From: Lachnospiraceae bacterium
Lineage (GTDB): Bacteria; Bacillota; Clostridia; Lachnospirales; Lachnospiraceae
DNA: 64,000 bases
Direction of reading: 5' to 3'
Assembly (NCBI GenBank): GCA_009779895.1
Contig: WRBB01000006.1
Span: 31,176 to 95,175 of the forward strand
A model generated the notes under the pieces. The model did no database searches. It saw nothing but the letters and a program-made list of their open reading frames with translations, and was not told the DNA's origin. Shown here one piece after another: positions 1 through 9,435 of the stretch. How positions within the stretch are numbered: the stretch's first letter is position 1; every line of letters starts with the position of its first letter. The position numbers and the translations under genes were made by a program.

Positions 1-467
1 AGAGGAGCACTGCCGCGCAAGCCCACCAAATAAATCTTACGCCCTGCCAAAATCGTTTCCACTGCCTGCTCAAAAGCATTGGAATCAATCTCCGCCATCG
101 TTGCCTTGATTTTATTAATATCCGATTGCAACACACGCTCTAATATCTTGGTTTCACTTACACGATCCGAAGTGATTTCCATGCGCTGAATGGAATTTAA
201 CTTGTTTCGCACCATTTCTTTCAAAGCCTCTTGAAAGTCAGGATAACCCGAATAACCCAAAGTAGTGGCAAAACGTACCACTGTAGATTCACTCACCCCA
301 ACCACTTCAGCAAGTTTCGCTGCGGTTAAAAACACAGCTTTATCATAATGTTGGCTAATGTGGTCAGCCAAACGCTTTTGACTCTTACTTAACTTGTCGT
401 ATTTTTCTGTGATACTATTTAATAACTCATGTGATACAATATTTGCATTTTCCGTTTTCTTCGCCAC
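1..467 (-). CDS. MurR/RpiR-family transcriptional regulator (partial, 3' end outside window)
   Basis: About 155 N-terminal residues are visible; the gene continues past base 1. It begins with a GTG at 465-467, preceded by AGGT within the last codons of the neighbouring peptidase gene, so the two are probably translationally coupled. The first 80 residues form the RpiR-type helix-turn-helix (KLAEVVGVSESTVVRFATTLGYSGYPDFQEAL). The start of a SIS sugar-phosphate-binding domain follows (IYLVGLRGSAP). Such regulators respond to phosphosugars. The target is not evident from the neighbours seen here. Confidence 0.85.
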   Translation of the reverse strand, partial: MAKKTENANIVSHELLNSITEKYDKLSKSQKRLADHISQHYDKAVFLTAAKLAEVVGVSESTVVRFATTLGYSGYPDFQEALKEMVRNKLNSIQRMEITSDRVSETKILERVLQSDINKIKATMAEIDSNAFEQAVETILAGRKIYLVGLRGSAP

Positions 468-476
468 AATTTTACC

Positions 477-2270
477 TCATACAGAAATATTTCCGGTTGC
501 TTTTTTTAACCATTTTGCCTCTTCTGCCGCCAAATGCGGACAAATGGTATCATAAACTTTTTGATGATACGCATTTAACAAAGCAATCTCTTCCCCATTC
601 ATATATTCCACTGCGATACCATCTAAGTCAAGCGGTACCAAAGTCAATGTCTCAAAACACATAAACTGACCATATACATTTTTTTCGGCCTTTTGTACCA
701 ACAACATATTTTCCAAACGGATACCGTGAGAACCCTCTATGTAAATACCCGGCTCATCCGTCACCTGCATATTTTCCTCAAAAGCGGTAGGGGATTTTTT
801 GCCTCGTTTCCAATTGATATTAATGGGACCCTCATGAACACCACCAACATGACCTACACCATGACCTGTACCGTGATTATAATTCAAGCCTTTCTGCCAA
901 AAGGCTTCCCGTGTAGCATAATCAATATGGGATCCATCACACCCATATAAAAATTTTACATTGGATAATTTTAACATACTCTTCGCTACAAGCGTAAAAT
1001 GTGCTTTCATTTCATCGCTGATATGACCAATCACATAGGTACGGGTAATATCTGTGGTACCATTCAAATAATGGCCGCCTGTATCTGTCAAAAGCAACCC
1101 ATCCGAATCCAAGTTTACATTGCTTTCTTCCGTCGCAGCATAATGAACGATCGCTGCATGCTCTCGAAAGGCACAAATAGGCAAAAAGCTAGGACCTAGA
1201 TATAATTCCTGCTCTTGCCGAAATGCAGCAATTTTTTCTGCCACGGCCAACTCCGTCAAAGAACTTACGTCTGGATGGTTTTTTAACCAATACATAAACT
1301 TTGTATTTGCCACACCATCTTTCACGTGAGCTTGCCGAATCCCATCCGCCTCTACCGGATTTTTGACACATTTCATTATTGCCAACGGATTGTCTTGTTT
1401 TAGCACAATCACATCCACGGGAATATGGGCATAAATGGTATAATTTACACCCGCCGGATCCAACAACACCACTTCTTGTGAATCCAATTTTTCTACATCT
1501 TCATATAATTTATCATAAGGTTTCACAGATATATTTAACTTTTCTAACTCCGTCAAAATCTCTCCATCAAAATGTCTTTCATCAGAATATAAAATACCTG
1601 TATTTTCCCAAATCGCCAAATAAGACAGCACAAAAGGAAAGCAAGGAATATCATTTCCGCGCAAATTTAACAACCAACCAATATCATCCAAGGTTGTCAG
1701 TAAATATAAACTGACTTCTTCCTTTGCCATAACTTCACGAATGTGAATCAGCTTTGCGGCAGCACTTTCCCCCGCATAGTTTTCCGGCAACAAAAAAGCC
1801 GGTTCACAAGGCAATTCCGGCCGATCAGACCAAAAAGCCCCAACCAAGTCTAAATCAAAAATAATTTCACCTTTTTTCGCCTCTACAATATCTTCATATT
1901 GAAGTCCATCATTCACACCAACGGTACGACCATCAAAAGCAATGACACCACCTTCCGGCAATTCATTTTCCAGAAACTCCAAAACCGTAGGAATACCCGG
2001 CTCTCCCATTTCATACAGAGCAATGTTGCTACCTGCCAACTCTTGACGTGCTTGAATAAAATAACGACCATCCGTCCAAAGCCCTGCCTTTTCTTTGGTA
2101 AAAACAGCAGTACCATTAGAACCTGTAAAACCCGTCATATATTCTCTGACTTTAAAATAATCTGCAACATATTCTGTATTATGAAAATCAGCAGTTGGAA
2201 TCATGTAAATATCAATTTCTTTCTCTGCCATCCATTGCCTTAAACGACTCGACTTCTCTAATATGTCCAT
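477..2270 (-). CDS. pepP: Xaa-Pro aminopeptidase (aminopeptidase P, M24 family, three-domain type)
   Basis: This cytosolic metallopeptidase removes an N-terminal residue that precedes proline. At 597 residues it has the long three-domain build, with two creatinase-like N-terminal domains (about 5-140 and 165-320) and a catalytic pita-bread domain (about 325-545), rather than the short bacterial form of about 360-440 residues. The dinuclear metal ligands can all be read: D396, D407, H470, E506 and E520, with spacing matching human XPNPEP1. The gene lies 8 bp after leuA on the same strand, and its stop is 9 bp before the RpiR-type gene, so it is likely part of one transcript. The metabolic link to leucine synthesis is unclear. 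Confidence 0.93.
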   Translation of the reverse strand: MDILEKSSRLRQWMAEKEIDIYMIPTADFHNTEYVADYFKVREYMTGFTGSNGTAVFTKEKAGLWTDGRYFIQARQELAGSNIALYEMGEPGIPTVLEFLENELPEGGVIAFDGRTVGVNDGLQYEDIVEAKKGEIIFDLDLVGAFWSDRPELPCEPAFLLPENYAGESAAAKLIHIREVMAKEEVSLYLLTTLDDIGWLLNLRGNDIPCFPFVLSYLAIWENTGILYSDERHFDGEILTELEKLNISVKPYDKLYEDVEKLDSQEVVLLDPAGVNYTIYAHIPVDVIVLKQDNPLAIMKCVKNPVEADGIRQAHVKDGVANTKFMYWLKNHPDVSSLTELAVAEKIAAFRQEQELYLGPSFLPICAFREHAAIVHYAATEESNVNLDSDGLLLTDTGGHYLNGTTDITRTYVIGHISDEMKAHFTLVAKSMLKLSNVKFLYGCDGSHIDYATREAFWQKGLNYNHGTGHGVGHVGGVHEGPININWKRGKKSPTAFEENMQVTDEPGIYIEGSHGIRLENMLLVQKAEKNVYGQFMCFETLTLVPLDLDGIAVEYMNGEEIALLNAYHQKVYDTICPHLAAEEAKWLKKATGNISV

Positions 2271-2278
2271 TTGTGCTT

Positions 2279-3949
2279 TTATTCTCCTTTTGCAATCAAA
2301 ATTTTATTTACGGCAGTTACCAACGCTTCCACGGATGCATACACAATATCCATGTCAATGCCAACACCCCAATACCTTTTTTTATTCCATGCCACACCCA
2401 CATAAGCCACAGCCTTAGAAGAAGAGCCTTTTGTTAAAGAATGTTCTTCAAAATCTTCTAACTCATAAGGTAAATCCAAATATTGAGACAAAGCATTGCT
2501 CACCGCATCCAAACGTCCATTTCCATTTCCGACAATTGTATGTGTCTCACCATCCCGCTGCAATACAAACTCTGCCATCATGTCTTCTCCCCTTTGATAA
2601 CGTAATGCATCCAATGAAAAAATTCGTTTGTGATTCAAATAATACGCCTCAAATATTTGATAAATACGACTTGGGTCGATCTCTTTATGATCCTTGTCCG
2701 AAATATCTTTGACTAAATAACCCACCTCTTCTTTCATCTTCTCCGGCAAATTAAAACCAAAGTTTTGTTTCAAAATATAACTAACACCACCCTTACCGGA
2801 TTGGCTGTTGATACGAATCACATCAGACTCATAACGACGTCCAATATCGCAGGGATCAATGGGCAGATAAGGCACCGTCCATTGATTGACCAACACCTGC
2901 TCTTCCCGATAGGTCATACCTTTTGCGATGGCATCTTGATGAGAGCCCGAAAATGCCGTAAAAACCAAGTCTCCGGCATATGGATGACGAGGTGATACAT
3001 GCATATTTGTCAAACGTTCATATATTTGACGAATTTCACCGATATTGGAAAAGTCCAAGTCCGGATCTACCCCTTGTGAATACATATTCATCGCAATGGT
3101 CATAATATCTGAATTGCCTGTACGCTCTCCATTGCCAAACAATGTGCCCTCAATCCGATCTGCACCTGCCAATAAACCCAACTCTGCATCACTAATGCCG
3201 CACCCTCTATCATTATGAGGATGTAAGCTTAATAATACACAATCGCGGTATTTTAAATTTTTATGAAAATACTCTACTTGACTGGCAAATACATGAGGCA
3301 TCGCCACCTGCACTGTAGTGGGCAAGTTGATAATCGCTTTCTGCGATGCATCGGGCTGCCATACATCCAATACCGCATTGCACACTTCTAAAGCATACTC
3401 AACCTCTGTGCCTTGAAAACTTTCAGGGCTATATTGAAACGTGAAATTGCCCTCTGTTTCATCTGCCAGTGCTTTTAACAATTTGGCTCCTTGGATGGCA
3501 ATTTCTTTGATTTCATCTTTGTTTTTTCGAAACACCTGCTCCCTTTGAGCAACGGAAGTAGAGTTATACACATGAATCACCGCATGGGGTGCGCCCTCCA
3601 CTGCCGCAAAAGTACGACGGATGATATGCTCCCTCGCTTGTGTTAGTACTTGGATTGTCACATCTTTTGGAATCATTTTTTGTTCAATCAAGGTGCGCAA
3701 AAACAAAAACTCTGTTTCCGATGCTGCCGGAAAACCAACCTCAATAACCTTAAAACCCACTCCAACCAACAATTGAAAAAATTCAATCTTTTCTTCTAAA
3801 CTCATGGGCTCAATCAATGCTTGATTGCCATCCCGCAAATCCACACTACACCAAATGGGAGGTTGCGCAATATAATCCTTTTGTACCCAATCAAAACAAT
3901 CCATGGGTGGCTTAAAATACATACGTTTATACTTTTCAAAATTTTTCAT
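2279..3949 (-). CDS. leuA: 2-isopropylmalate synthase (long LeuA type)
   Basis: It condenses acetyl-CoA with 2-oxoisovalerate, the first committed step of leucine synthesis. It has 556 residues, typical of the LeuA type 2 group. The TIM-barrel opens with CSVDLRDGNQAL (catalytic R39, metal ligand D40), and the second metal and substrate motif SLHPHNDRGCGISDAELG is present. The C-terminal LeuA dimer regulatory domain (about 420-556) implies leucine feedback control. It lies 9 bp after scpB and is not next to other leucine genes. No T-box or leader peptide fits in the 9-bp gap, so any attenuation would have to act upstream of the operon. Confidence 0.95.
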   Translation of the reverse strand: MKNFEKYKRMYFKPPMDCFDWVQKDYIAQPPIWCSVDLRDGNQALIEPMSLEEKIEFFQLLVGVGFKVIEVGFPAASETEFLFLRTLIEQKMIPKDVTIQVLTQAREHIIRRTFAAVEGAPHAVIHVYNSTSVAQREQVFRKNKDEIKEIAIQGAKLLKALADETEGNFTFQYSPESFQGTEVEYALEVCNAVLDVWQPDASQKAIINLPTTVQVAMPHVFASQVEYFHKNLKYRDCVLLSLHPHNDRGCGISDAELGLLAGADRIEGTLFGNGERTGNSDIMTIAMNMYSQGVDPDLDFSNIGEIRQIYERLTNMHVSPRHPYAGDLVFTAFSGSHQDAIAKGMTYREEQVLVNQWTVPYLPIDPCDIGRRYESDVIRINSQSGKGGVSYILKQNFGFNLPEKMKEEVGYLVKDISDKDHKEIDPSRIYQIFEAYYLNHKRIFSLDALRYQRGEDMMAEFVLQRDGETHTIVGNGNGRLDAVSNALSQYLDLPYELEDFEEHSLTKGSSSKAVAYVGVAWNKKRYWGVGIDMDIVYASVEALVTAVNKILIAKGE

Positions 3950-3958
3950 AGTTTTCCC

Positions 3959-4528
3959 CTATACATCCAACTTCAATTGTACCTCATCTTCTGCCTCTGC
4001 CTGAAAATGCTCCATTCGCTCAGGCTCTATCGTCGGTAAATCATGGATAGAACTCACACCGAAACGTCTCAAAAATTCCTCGCTGGTACCAAATTGAATC
4101 GGCCGCCCCGGCACATCCAAACGTCCAACCTCTTCCACCAAACCATATTCTATCAGCTTATTCACCGAATGATCTGATTTCACACCACGAATCTTTTCAA
4201 TTTCCAGACGCGTCACCGGCTGTCGATAAGCAATGATTGATAAGGTCTCTAAGGACACATCTGTCAAAACATTTTTTCGTGGTTGTTTGGCAATCTTTAT
4301 CAAATATTCATACATCTCTTTTTTTGTACACATCTGAAAAGAATCATCCAATTCTAATATCGTAATGCCTCGATCACTTTGATTATAACTATCCTTTAGT
4401 TGATGAATCATCCTTCTTGTAGTTTCTTTATCATGATCTATCGCATGGGCGATTTGTCCCAAGGGCACAGAATCACCCATCGTAAATAAAATCGCCTCTA
4501 TAATACCTTGTATACGCTGTATCTCCAT
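3959..4528 (-). CDS. scpB: Segregation and condensation protein B
   Basis: ScpB is the winged-helix (kite) subunit of the SMC-ScpA-ScpB condensin that organises and segregates the nucleoid. It is 189 residues with two winged-helix units. The diagnostic stretches IIAYRQPVTRLEIEKIRGV and VEEVGRLDVPGRPIQFGTSEEFL are present. It lies 15 bp after scpA, the usual order in Firmicutes. The C-terminal tail is acidic. Start at 4528 follows a purine-rich ribosome site. Confidence 0.95.
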   Translation of the reverse strand: MEIQRIQGIIEAILFTMGDSVPLGQIAHAIDHDKETTRRMIHQLKDSYNQSDRGITILELDDSFQMCTKKEMYEYLIKIAKQPRKNVLTDVSLETLSIIAYRQPVTRLEIEKIRGVKSDHSVNKLIEYGLVEEVGRLDVPGRPIQFGTSEEFLRRFGVSSIHDLPTIEPERMEHFQAEAEDEVQLKLDV

Positions 4529-4543
4529 TTTAATTTTCTTCCC

Positions 4544-5287
4544 CTAAACCATTAAATTTATCAAAATATCTCCGCAATGCTCATCTTGTTTCGCTTTAAT
4601 CATACCCACTTTCATCAGCTCTAAAATCGCCAGAAAGGTCACAACTACGTGCATCTTAGTTTTTTGCTTTTCCAACAATTGTCTAAAACTAAAACGACTA
4701 TGTTTTTTCGCAAAACGCTCAACATAAATCAACTTGTCGGATAAGGGCACGGACTCCTTTTCAATCTTGCCAAAACGACTGCGAATCGGATCCACCTTAT
4801 CCTCCCGCCGTTTCATCACATCTTGAAAAATCTGATTCAGCTTGGATAATGTCAATTCAGATAATAATGCGCCAACATCAATCGGCTCTACATAAGCCTC
4901 CACTTCCGGCGGAACCGTAGGATTCTTGTACAAAACAGACGCACCATCCTCTTGACGCTCCTTTAATGCATAGGAGAAATAGCGATACATTTTGTATTGC
5001 AACAGTTGCTCTACCAGCTCTTGACGTGGATCTTCTTCCTCTCCCACTTCATCCACCTCTTTGGGTAAAAGCATTTTGCATTTAATATCCAACAATGTCG
5101 CTGCCATCAGCAAGAACTCACTGACCACATTTAAATCTTCCCGCTCCATGTTTTTGATGTATTCCAAATATTGTTTGGTAATCTCTACGATGGGAATGTC
5201 ATAAATATCAATTTTATTTTTTTCAATTAAATGCAACAATAAATCCAAGGGTCCCTCAAAAACCTGTAATTTAACTGGTATTGCCAT
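4544..5287 (-). CDS. scpA: Segregation and condensation protein A (kleisin)
   Basis: ScpA is the kleisin subunit that bridges the SMC heads with ScpB. It has 247 residues. The start VKLQVFEGPLDLLLHLIEKNKIDIYDIPI is the family signature, and a C-terminal winged helix (FLAILELMKVGMIKA) binds the SMC head. It is 15 bp upstream of scpB and 4 bp downstream of the phosphoesterase gene, so all three are probably co-transcribed. Confidence 0.95.
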   Translation of the reverse strand: MAIPVKLQVFEGPLDLLLHLIEKNKIDIYDIPIVEITKQYLEYIKNMEREDLNVVSEFLLMAATLLDIKCKMLLPKEVDEVGEEEDPRQELVEQLLQYKMYRYFSYALKERQEDGASVLYKNPTVPPEVEAYVEPIDVGALLSELTLSKLNQIFQDVMKRREDKVDPIRSRFGKIEKESVPLSDKLIYVERFAKKHSRFSFRQLLEKQKTKMHVVVTFLAILELMKVGMIKAKQDEHCGDILINLMV

Positions 5288-5291
5288 ATTT

Positions 5292-6197
5292 TTACTCCTT
5301 AATGACTTTGATCAAACTATCTTTGGTTTTGGCACTTGCAGACAAGGTCAACGTCACAATTTCTCCTTGATTGCATAAACGGATTGGTATCGTATGGGTA
5401 CCTAGCCCCCGACTAACCACAATCGCTGATTTGCCCTCTATGGTCAATTCTCCGGAATACTTAGGAAACAATTGACCACGCGGAGATATCACACCACGCC
5501 AACCCGGTATTCGCACAATTCCACCATGCAAGTGACCGGATAAAACCAAGTCTGCTCCCCATGCCTTATAAACAGGAAAGTGTACAGGATTATGCGCCAA
5601 TAAAATTTGGAAATTTCTCCCATCCGCCTGCCCGATATAAGAACGCAGCACTTTACGGCTAAGGGGCTGTTTTCTGTTTTCTTTGTAATACGTATAAGGT
5701 AACTCCAATCCACTGATGCGAATACTTTTACCATGCGTATAAATCAATTCATTGTCATTTTCCAATATATGAACACCGGCCTGCATCACCTCTTTTGCAA
5801 AAGGTTCATAAGGTGCATATTTTTCAGGATAAGTCTTTAATCTTTGCTCATGATTGCCATTGATTAAATAAGTGGGACATATTTGAGGCAGAACCTTTAA
5901 CACCGCCAAACCATGGGCATACCCTGTTTTAAATTTAGCCACTACCATATCGCCGCCCACTAAAATCAAATCCGGTTTTTCATCTCGGATAGCCTGAATC
6001 AGTTTTTCATTTTCCTTGCCATATTTTTTATTATGTAAATCACTTAAAAAAACAATTTTTAACTCGCCTTTTATACCAGATAACTTCGGTGAACGAATCT
6101 GATAATTTATAATTCGAAATATCATGTTTTCCCTTATGATTTCCAAAATCAGAAGTATTATGATTAAAGCAATCAAAGCAATGATAACAAAGTCCAT
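5292..6197 (-). CDS. Membrane-anchored metallophosphoesterase (YkuE/YaeI-like)
   Basis: This is a calcineurin-like phosphoesterase of 301 residues with one N-terminal membrane helix (about 3-20), so the catalytic part is probably membrane-tethered. The five metal-binding blocks can be read in order: SDLHN, GGDM, GNHE, LAHNP and GHLHGG. Relatives include YkuE of Bacillus subtilis and the YaeI-type UDP-diacylglucosamine/phosphodiesterase group; the substrate here cannot be told from sequence. It heads the scpA-scpB-leuA-pepP run, and its start is backed by GGAGGGG eight bases upstream. It diverges from the J-domain gene across 94 bp. Confidence 0.88.
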   Translation of the reverse strand: MDFVIIALIALIIILLILEIIRENMIFRIINYQIRSPKLSGIKGELKIVFLSDLHNKKYGKENEKLIQAIRDEKPDLILVGGDMVVAKFKTGYAHGLAVLKVLPQICPTYLINGNHEQRLKTYPEKYAPYEPFAKEVMQAGVHILENDNELIYTHGKSIRISGLELPYTYYKENRKQPLSRKVLRSYIGQADGRNFQILLAHNPVHFPVYKAWGADLVLSGHLHGGIVRIPGWRGVISPRGQLFPKYSGELTIEGKSAIVVSRGLGTHTIPIRLCNQGEIVTLTLSASAKTKDSLIKVIKE

Positions 6198-6237
6198 TTT
6201 TCCCCTCCATAATCCTCCATTATCCTAACACTTTTTC

Positions 6238-6266
6238 TTGATTTTTACAACTAGCTAGCGTATTAT
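6238..6266 (+). promoter_or_regulatory. Sigma-A promoter for the J-domain/murT/gatD genes
   Basis: TTGATT (6238-6243), a 17-bp spacer and TATTAT (6261-6266) lie 26 bp before the start codon of the J-domain gene, with GGAGG ahead of the start. It is placed in the divergent intergenic region facing the phosphoesterase gene. Confidence 0.65.
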
Positions 6267-6291
6267 TTAATAATGTAATGGAGGTTTTTAA

Positions 6292-7005
6292 ATGAGCATA
6301 TATACGTACTATGATATTTTAGGGGTATCACCCGATGCCACTATGGAAGAAATAACCATCGCAAAGAATACTTTGGCTAAGGTTTATCATCCTGACTCCA
6401 ATATAAGCAGCAATATAGACACCACTACGCAAATGCAAGAAATCCTTGAAGCTTATAAATTTTTAAGTGATGCCATAAAGAAAAAAGAATATGACGCAAC
6501 CTTAGGTGGACAGGGAGAACGTGTTTATCAAACATTTACCATGGCTGACAAGGAAGAGTTAGATGCCAATTCCTTTGTCATATACTGGCAAACTGCGCAA
6601 AACCTATACGAATCCGTAACACAAGGTCATCAAATTCTAAAAGAAAACTATCAAAATCAAAACCGATTGGGGATTGCCGTATTTGGCCATTTGGTGAGAC
6701 GGCACCATTTGCCCCTTGAAATCAAAAAACATATGCGGGAAATTCAAACCAATATCTCCGGGTATATTAAGATTTTATCCAACCGCAATATTCCGGTCGC
6801 CTTTTGGCATCCTGATGCTATGAACTGGGTGATGGTTCGTTGGGGGCAAAAACAACACGTGGATTTTATTTTGCTTTTTCATCGTTACCAACAACATGTA
6901 GAAATCACATTACCCAAAAATGAACGCTTACGCATTCATTATCGTAATCACCGCTATCAAAGAAATCTAAATAAACTATTGGGCTTAAAGTTTAAAACAA
7001 TGTAA
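6292..7005 (+). CDS. J-domain (DnaJ-like) protein
   Basis: The N-terminal 70 residues are a J domain with the Hsp70-stimulating tripeptide H33-P34-D35, so it should recruit DnaK. The remaining 165 residues have no Gly/Phe region, no zinc centre and no recognised domain, so this is a type III (specialised) J protein rather than the general co-chaperone DnaJ. It has a basic, tyrosine- and histidine-rich C-terminus. It precedes murT by 35 bp on the same strand and may serve envelope or division functions, but that is inference. Confidence 0.85.
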   Translation: MSIYTYYDILGVSPDATMEEITIAKNTLAKVYHPDSNISSNIDTTTQMQEILEAYKFLSDAIKKKEYDATLGGQGERVYQTFTMADKEELDANSFVIYWQTAQNLYESVTQGHQILKENYQNQNRLGIAVFGHLVRRHHLPLEIKKHMREIQTNISGYIKILSNRNIPVAFWHPDAMNWVMVRWGQKQHVDFILLFHRYQQHVEITLPKNERLRIHYRNHRYQRNLNKLLGLKFKTM

Positions 7006-7040
7006 CTATGAAATATAGAACTATAGAGGTTTGAGAATAT

Positions 7041-8390
7041 ATGAAATTTAGAAGTAAATTGGCGGTACGTTGCGCCAAAGCAACCAACAAACTCATCAAA
7101 AAATTAAACAAAGGCAGCGGTGTTACTTTGCCCGGTTATGTGGCACGCATCATTGACCCTAAGATTCTGACAGTCATGGCCGAAATGATAAAAGAAAAGA
7201 CCATCGTTACCATGGGAACCAATGGAAAAACCACCACCAACAGCATTCTTTATCATGCTTTAACCGATGCAGGTAACACTGTCATTTGCAACCGGACAGG
7301 TGCCAATATGCGCAACGGCATTATTTCCGCTTTTGTATTGGCAACAGAAGATGACTGTAGACTCAAAGCCGATTATGCATGCATTGAGGTTGACGAAATT
7401 GCCTCCGTTCGTGTTTTGCCACTATTAAAACCGGACTGCGCTCTTTTGACCAATATTTCCAGAGACCAGTTAGATCGTTTTGGCGAGGTAGACCTTACTT
7501 ATCAAACAATCAAAACCGCTTATGACAGCGTGCCAAGTACAACATTGATTATCAACTGTGATGATGTACTTTCCTATTCTTTCCTTATCGAAGGGAAAAA
7601 CCCACATGTTACTTATGGCATTAGCGACGAAATCTTTGATGACATTTCCCGTTCGGAAATCCGAGAAAGTATTTTTTGCCGCAACTGTAGCCATAAACTA
7701 GAATATGATTTCTTTCATTATGGACAACTGGGGATGTACCACTGCTCCAATTGCGGTTTAAAACGTCCTACACCGGACTATACCGCAACACAGATTAAAC
7801 GAGAGCATGAAGTATATTCCTTTACCATTGATGATATGGAAATACATTCTTCTGCACGCACCCCTTACAATATTTACAATACACTATCCGCAGTGGCTAC
7901 ATTAAAAGCTTTAAAAGCCAATGTACCCCATTTAAAACAAACCCTCGAAAACTTTGATTATGGCAACAACCGAGAAAGCATTTTCAATATCAAAAACAAA
8001 CAAGTACATTTGCACTTGTCTAAAAACCCCATTGGTTTCCAACAAAAAATCTCTTTAATCTTAAAGGACAAAGGACCAAAAGATATTATTATTTTTATCA
8101 ATGATACCTATCAGGATGGAGAAGATGTTTCTTGGTTATGGGACGTAGACTTCCAATATCTCTCTGATGCCAATGTGGGCAATATCATCACTACAGGCAG
8201 TAGACGTTATGATATGAGTTTGCGTTTAAAATACGAAGATATCCCCTGTACCTCTACGACTGATATGGAAATCAGCATTCAAAAAATGTGCAACAACGAT
8301 AAACCAAACTTATATATCATCGTGAACTACAGCGGATTATTTAACACCAATCGACTACTGAGCAGACTGGAAAAAGAGGGGAACACATGA
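7041..8390 (+). CDS. murT: Lipid II isoglutaminyl synthase, MurT subunit
   Basis: With GatD, MurT amidates the alpha-carboxyl of D-glutamate in lipid II, giving the isoglutamine of Gram-positive peptidoglycan. It has 449 residues. A Mur-ligase central domain carries the P-loop at 59-65 (GTNGKTT). The MurT-specific zinc ribbon has C213, C216, C235 and C238, and a DUF1727 C-terminal domain docks GatD. The gene ends in ATGA overlap with gatD, which fits an obligate complex. Confidence 0.95.
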   Translation: MKFRSKLAVRCAKATNKLIKKLNKGSGVTLPGYVARIIDPKILTVMAEMIKEKTIVTMGTNGKTTTNSILYHALTDAGNTVICNRTGANMRNGIISAFVLATEDDCRLKADYACIEVDEIASVRVLPLLKPDCALLTNISRDQLDRFGEVDLTYQTIKTAYDSVPSTTLIINCDDVLSYSFLIEGKNPHVTYGISDEIFDDISRSEIRESIFCRNCSHKLEYDFFHYGQLGMYHCSNCGLKRPTPDYTATQIKREHEVYSFTIDDMEIHSSARTPYNIYNTLSAVATLKALKANVPHLKQTLENFDYGNNRESIFNIKNKQVHLHLSKNPIGFQQKISLILKDKGPKDIIIFINDTYQDGEDVSWLWDVDFQYLSDANVGNIITTGSRRYDMSLRLKYEDIPCTSTTDMEISIQKMCNNDKPNLYIIVNYSGLFNTNRLLSRLEKEGNT

Positions 8391-9145
8391 AATTAACAAT
8401 CGCACATTTATATCCTGATTTATTAAATTTGTACGGCGACCGGGGCAATATCCAATGCTTTGTAAAACGCTTAGAATGGCGTGGCTTAGAAGCGAAAGTG
8501 TTACCGATTCTCTCCGGTGATAGCATTGATTTTTCAAAGGTAGATATTGTTTTACTGGGGGGGGGTTCCGACCGGGAACAAGAACTGGTTTGTGGATATT
8601 TGCAAGATATTAAAATCAAATTTAAACAATATGTAGAAGACGGCGGTGTTGTTTTAGCTGTTTGCGGCGGCTATCAACTACTTGGTCACTATTATAAAAG
8701 CAAAAAAGAGAAAATCGAAGGTCTCGGGATTTTAGACATTACCACCGAATGGAAACCCAAACGTCTCATTCGCAATATTATCCTGCATAGCCCCCTCTTT
8801 GAAACGCCTGTCGTTGGCTTTGAAAACCATGGAGGGCGCACTCTGATTCACAAACAAACACCTTTTGGTAAGGTATTTTTTGGATTGGGCAATACAGGAC
8901 GCTCCGGTTATGAGGGCTGTATTTATAAAAATGTAATCGGCACCTATTTGCATGGGCCATTGCTGCCAAAAAACCCGGAAGTCTGTGACTATTTGCTCAA
9001 AAAAGCTTTGGAACGAAAATACGGGGAACGAATCGTGTTGACGGAACTGGATGATACGCTGGAACAAAAAGCGAATCAAGTGATGGTAAAACGATATCAA
9101 GATAAGAAATATGTGTTGACAGAAACCATCAAGAGATACACATAA
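8387..9145 (+). CDS. gatD: Lipid II isoglutaminyl synthase, glutaminase subunit GatD
   Basis: This class I glutamine amidotransferase supplies ammonia to MurT. It has 252 residues. The nucleophile is C93 (AVCGGYQLLG) and the catalytic histidine H189 (GTYLHGPLL), the same positions as in the Staphylococcus enzyme to within a few residues. It overlaps murT by 4 bp. A run of nine G (8557-8565) encodes the conserved Gly-Gly-Gly of LLGGGSDRE and is a potential slippage site. Confidence 0.95.
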   Translation: MKLTIAHLYPDLLNLYGDRGNIQCFVKRLEWRGLEAKVLPILSGDSIDFSKVDIVLLGGGSDREQELVCGYLQDIKIKFKQYVEDGGVVLAVCGGYQLLGHYYKSKKEKIEGLGILDITTEWKPKRLIRNIILHSPLFETPVVGFENHGGRTLIHKQTPFGKVFFGLGNTGRSGYEGCIYKNVIGTYLHGPLLPKNPEVCDYLLKKALERKYGERIVLTELDDTLEQKANQVMVKRYQDKKYVLTETIKRYT

Positions 9146-9171
9146 TCGATAAATAGTTGGACATTCTAACT

Positions 9172-9435
9172 TTAGCCCGCTCCCACCACCGGCAATATCT
9201 CAACCATATCTCCATCTTTCAAAGGCGACTTTAAGCCACCTGTCGCCATAATGGACTTTCCGTTAATCAACATAAAACAGGTTTCATCAGCCATCAAATA
9301 GATAACAAATGCTTCCCCAAAATGCCCACCCATCTGTGCAATGAGTTGGTGCAAAGACTCTATTTGTTCAAAACAAATAGAGTCACAGTTTGTATGTTTT
9401 TTTACACTATCATAAAATTTAACCGTTACACCCAT
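9172..9435 (-). CDS. MoaD/ThiS-family sulfur carrier, AOR-associated
   Basis: This small beta-grasp protein (87 residues) is of the MoaD type, expected to deliver sulfur for the dithiolene of tungsto- or molybdopterin. The ATG follows the AOR stop directly (TAAATG), so it is translationally coupled to AOR and probably serves that enzyme. The normal C-terminus is Gly-Gly, whose last carboxyl is adenylylated and thiocarboxylated. Here the protein ends VVGAG, so the penultimate glycine is replaced by alanine. It may still work, or be processed differently. Confidence 0.82.
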   Translation of the reverse strand: MGVTVKFYDSVKKHTNCDSICFEQIESLHQLIAQMGGHFGEAFVIYLMADETCFMLINGKSIMATGGLKSPLKDGDMVEILPVVGAG

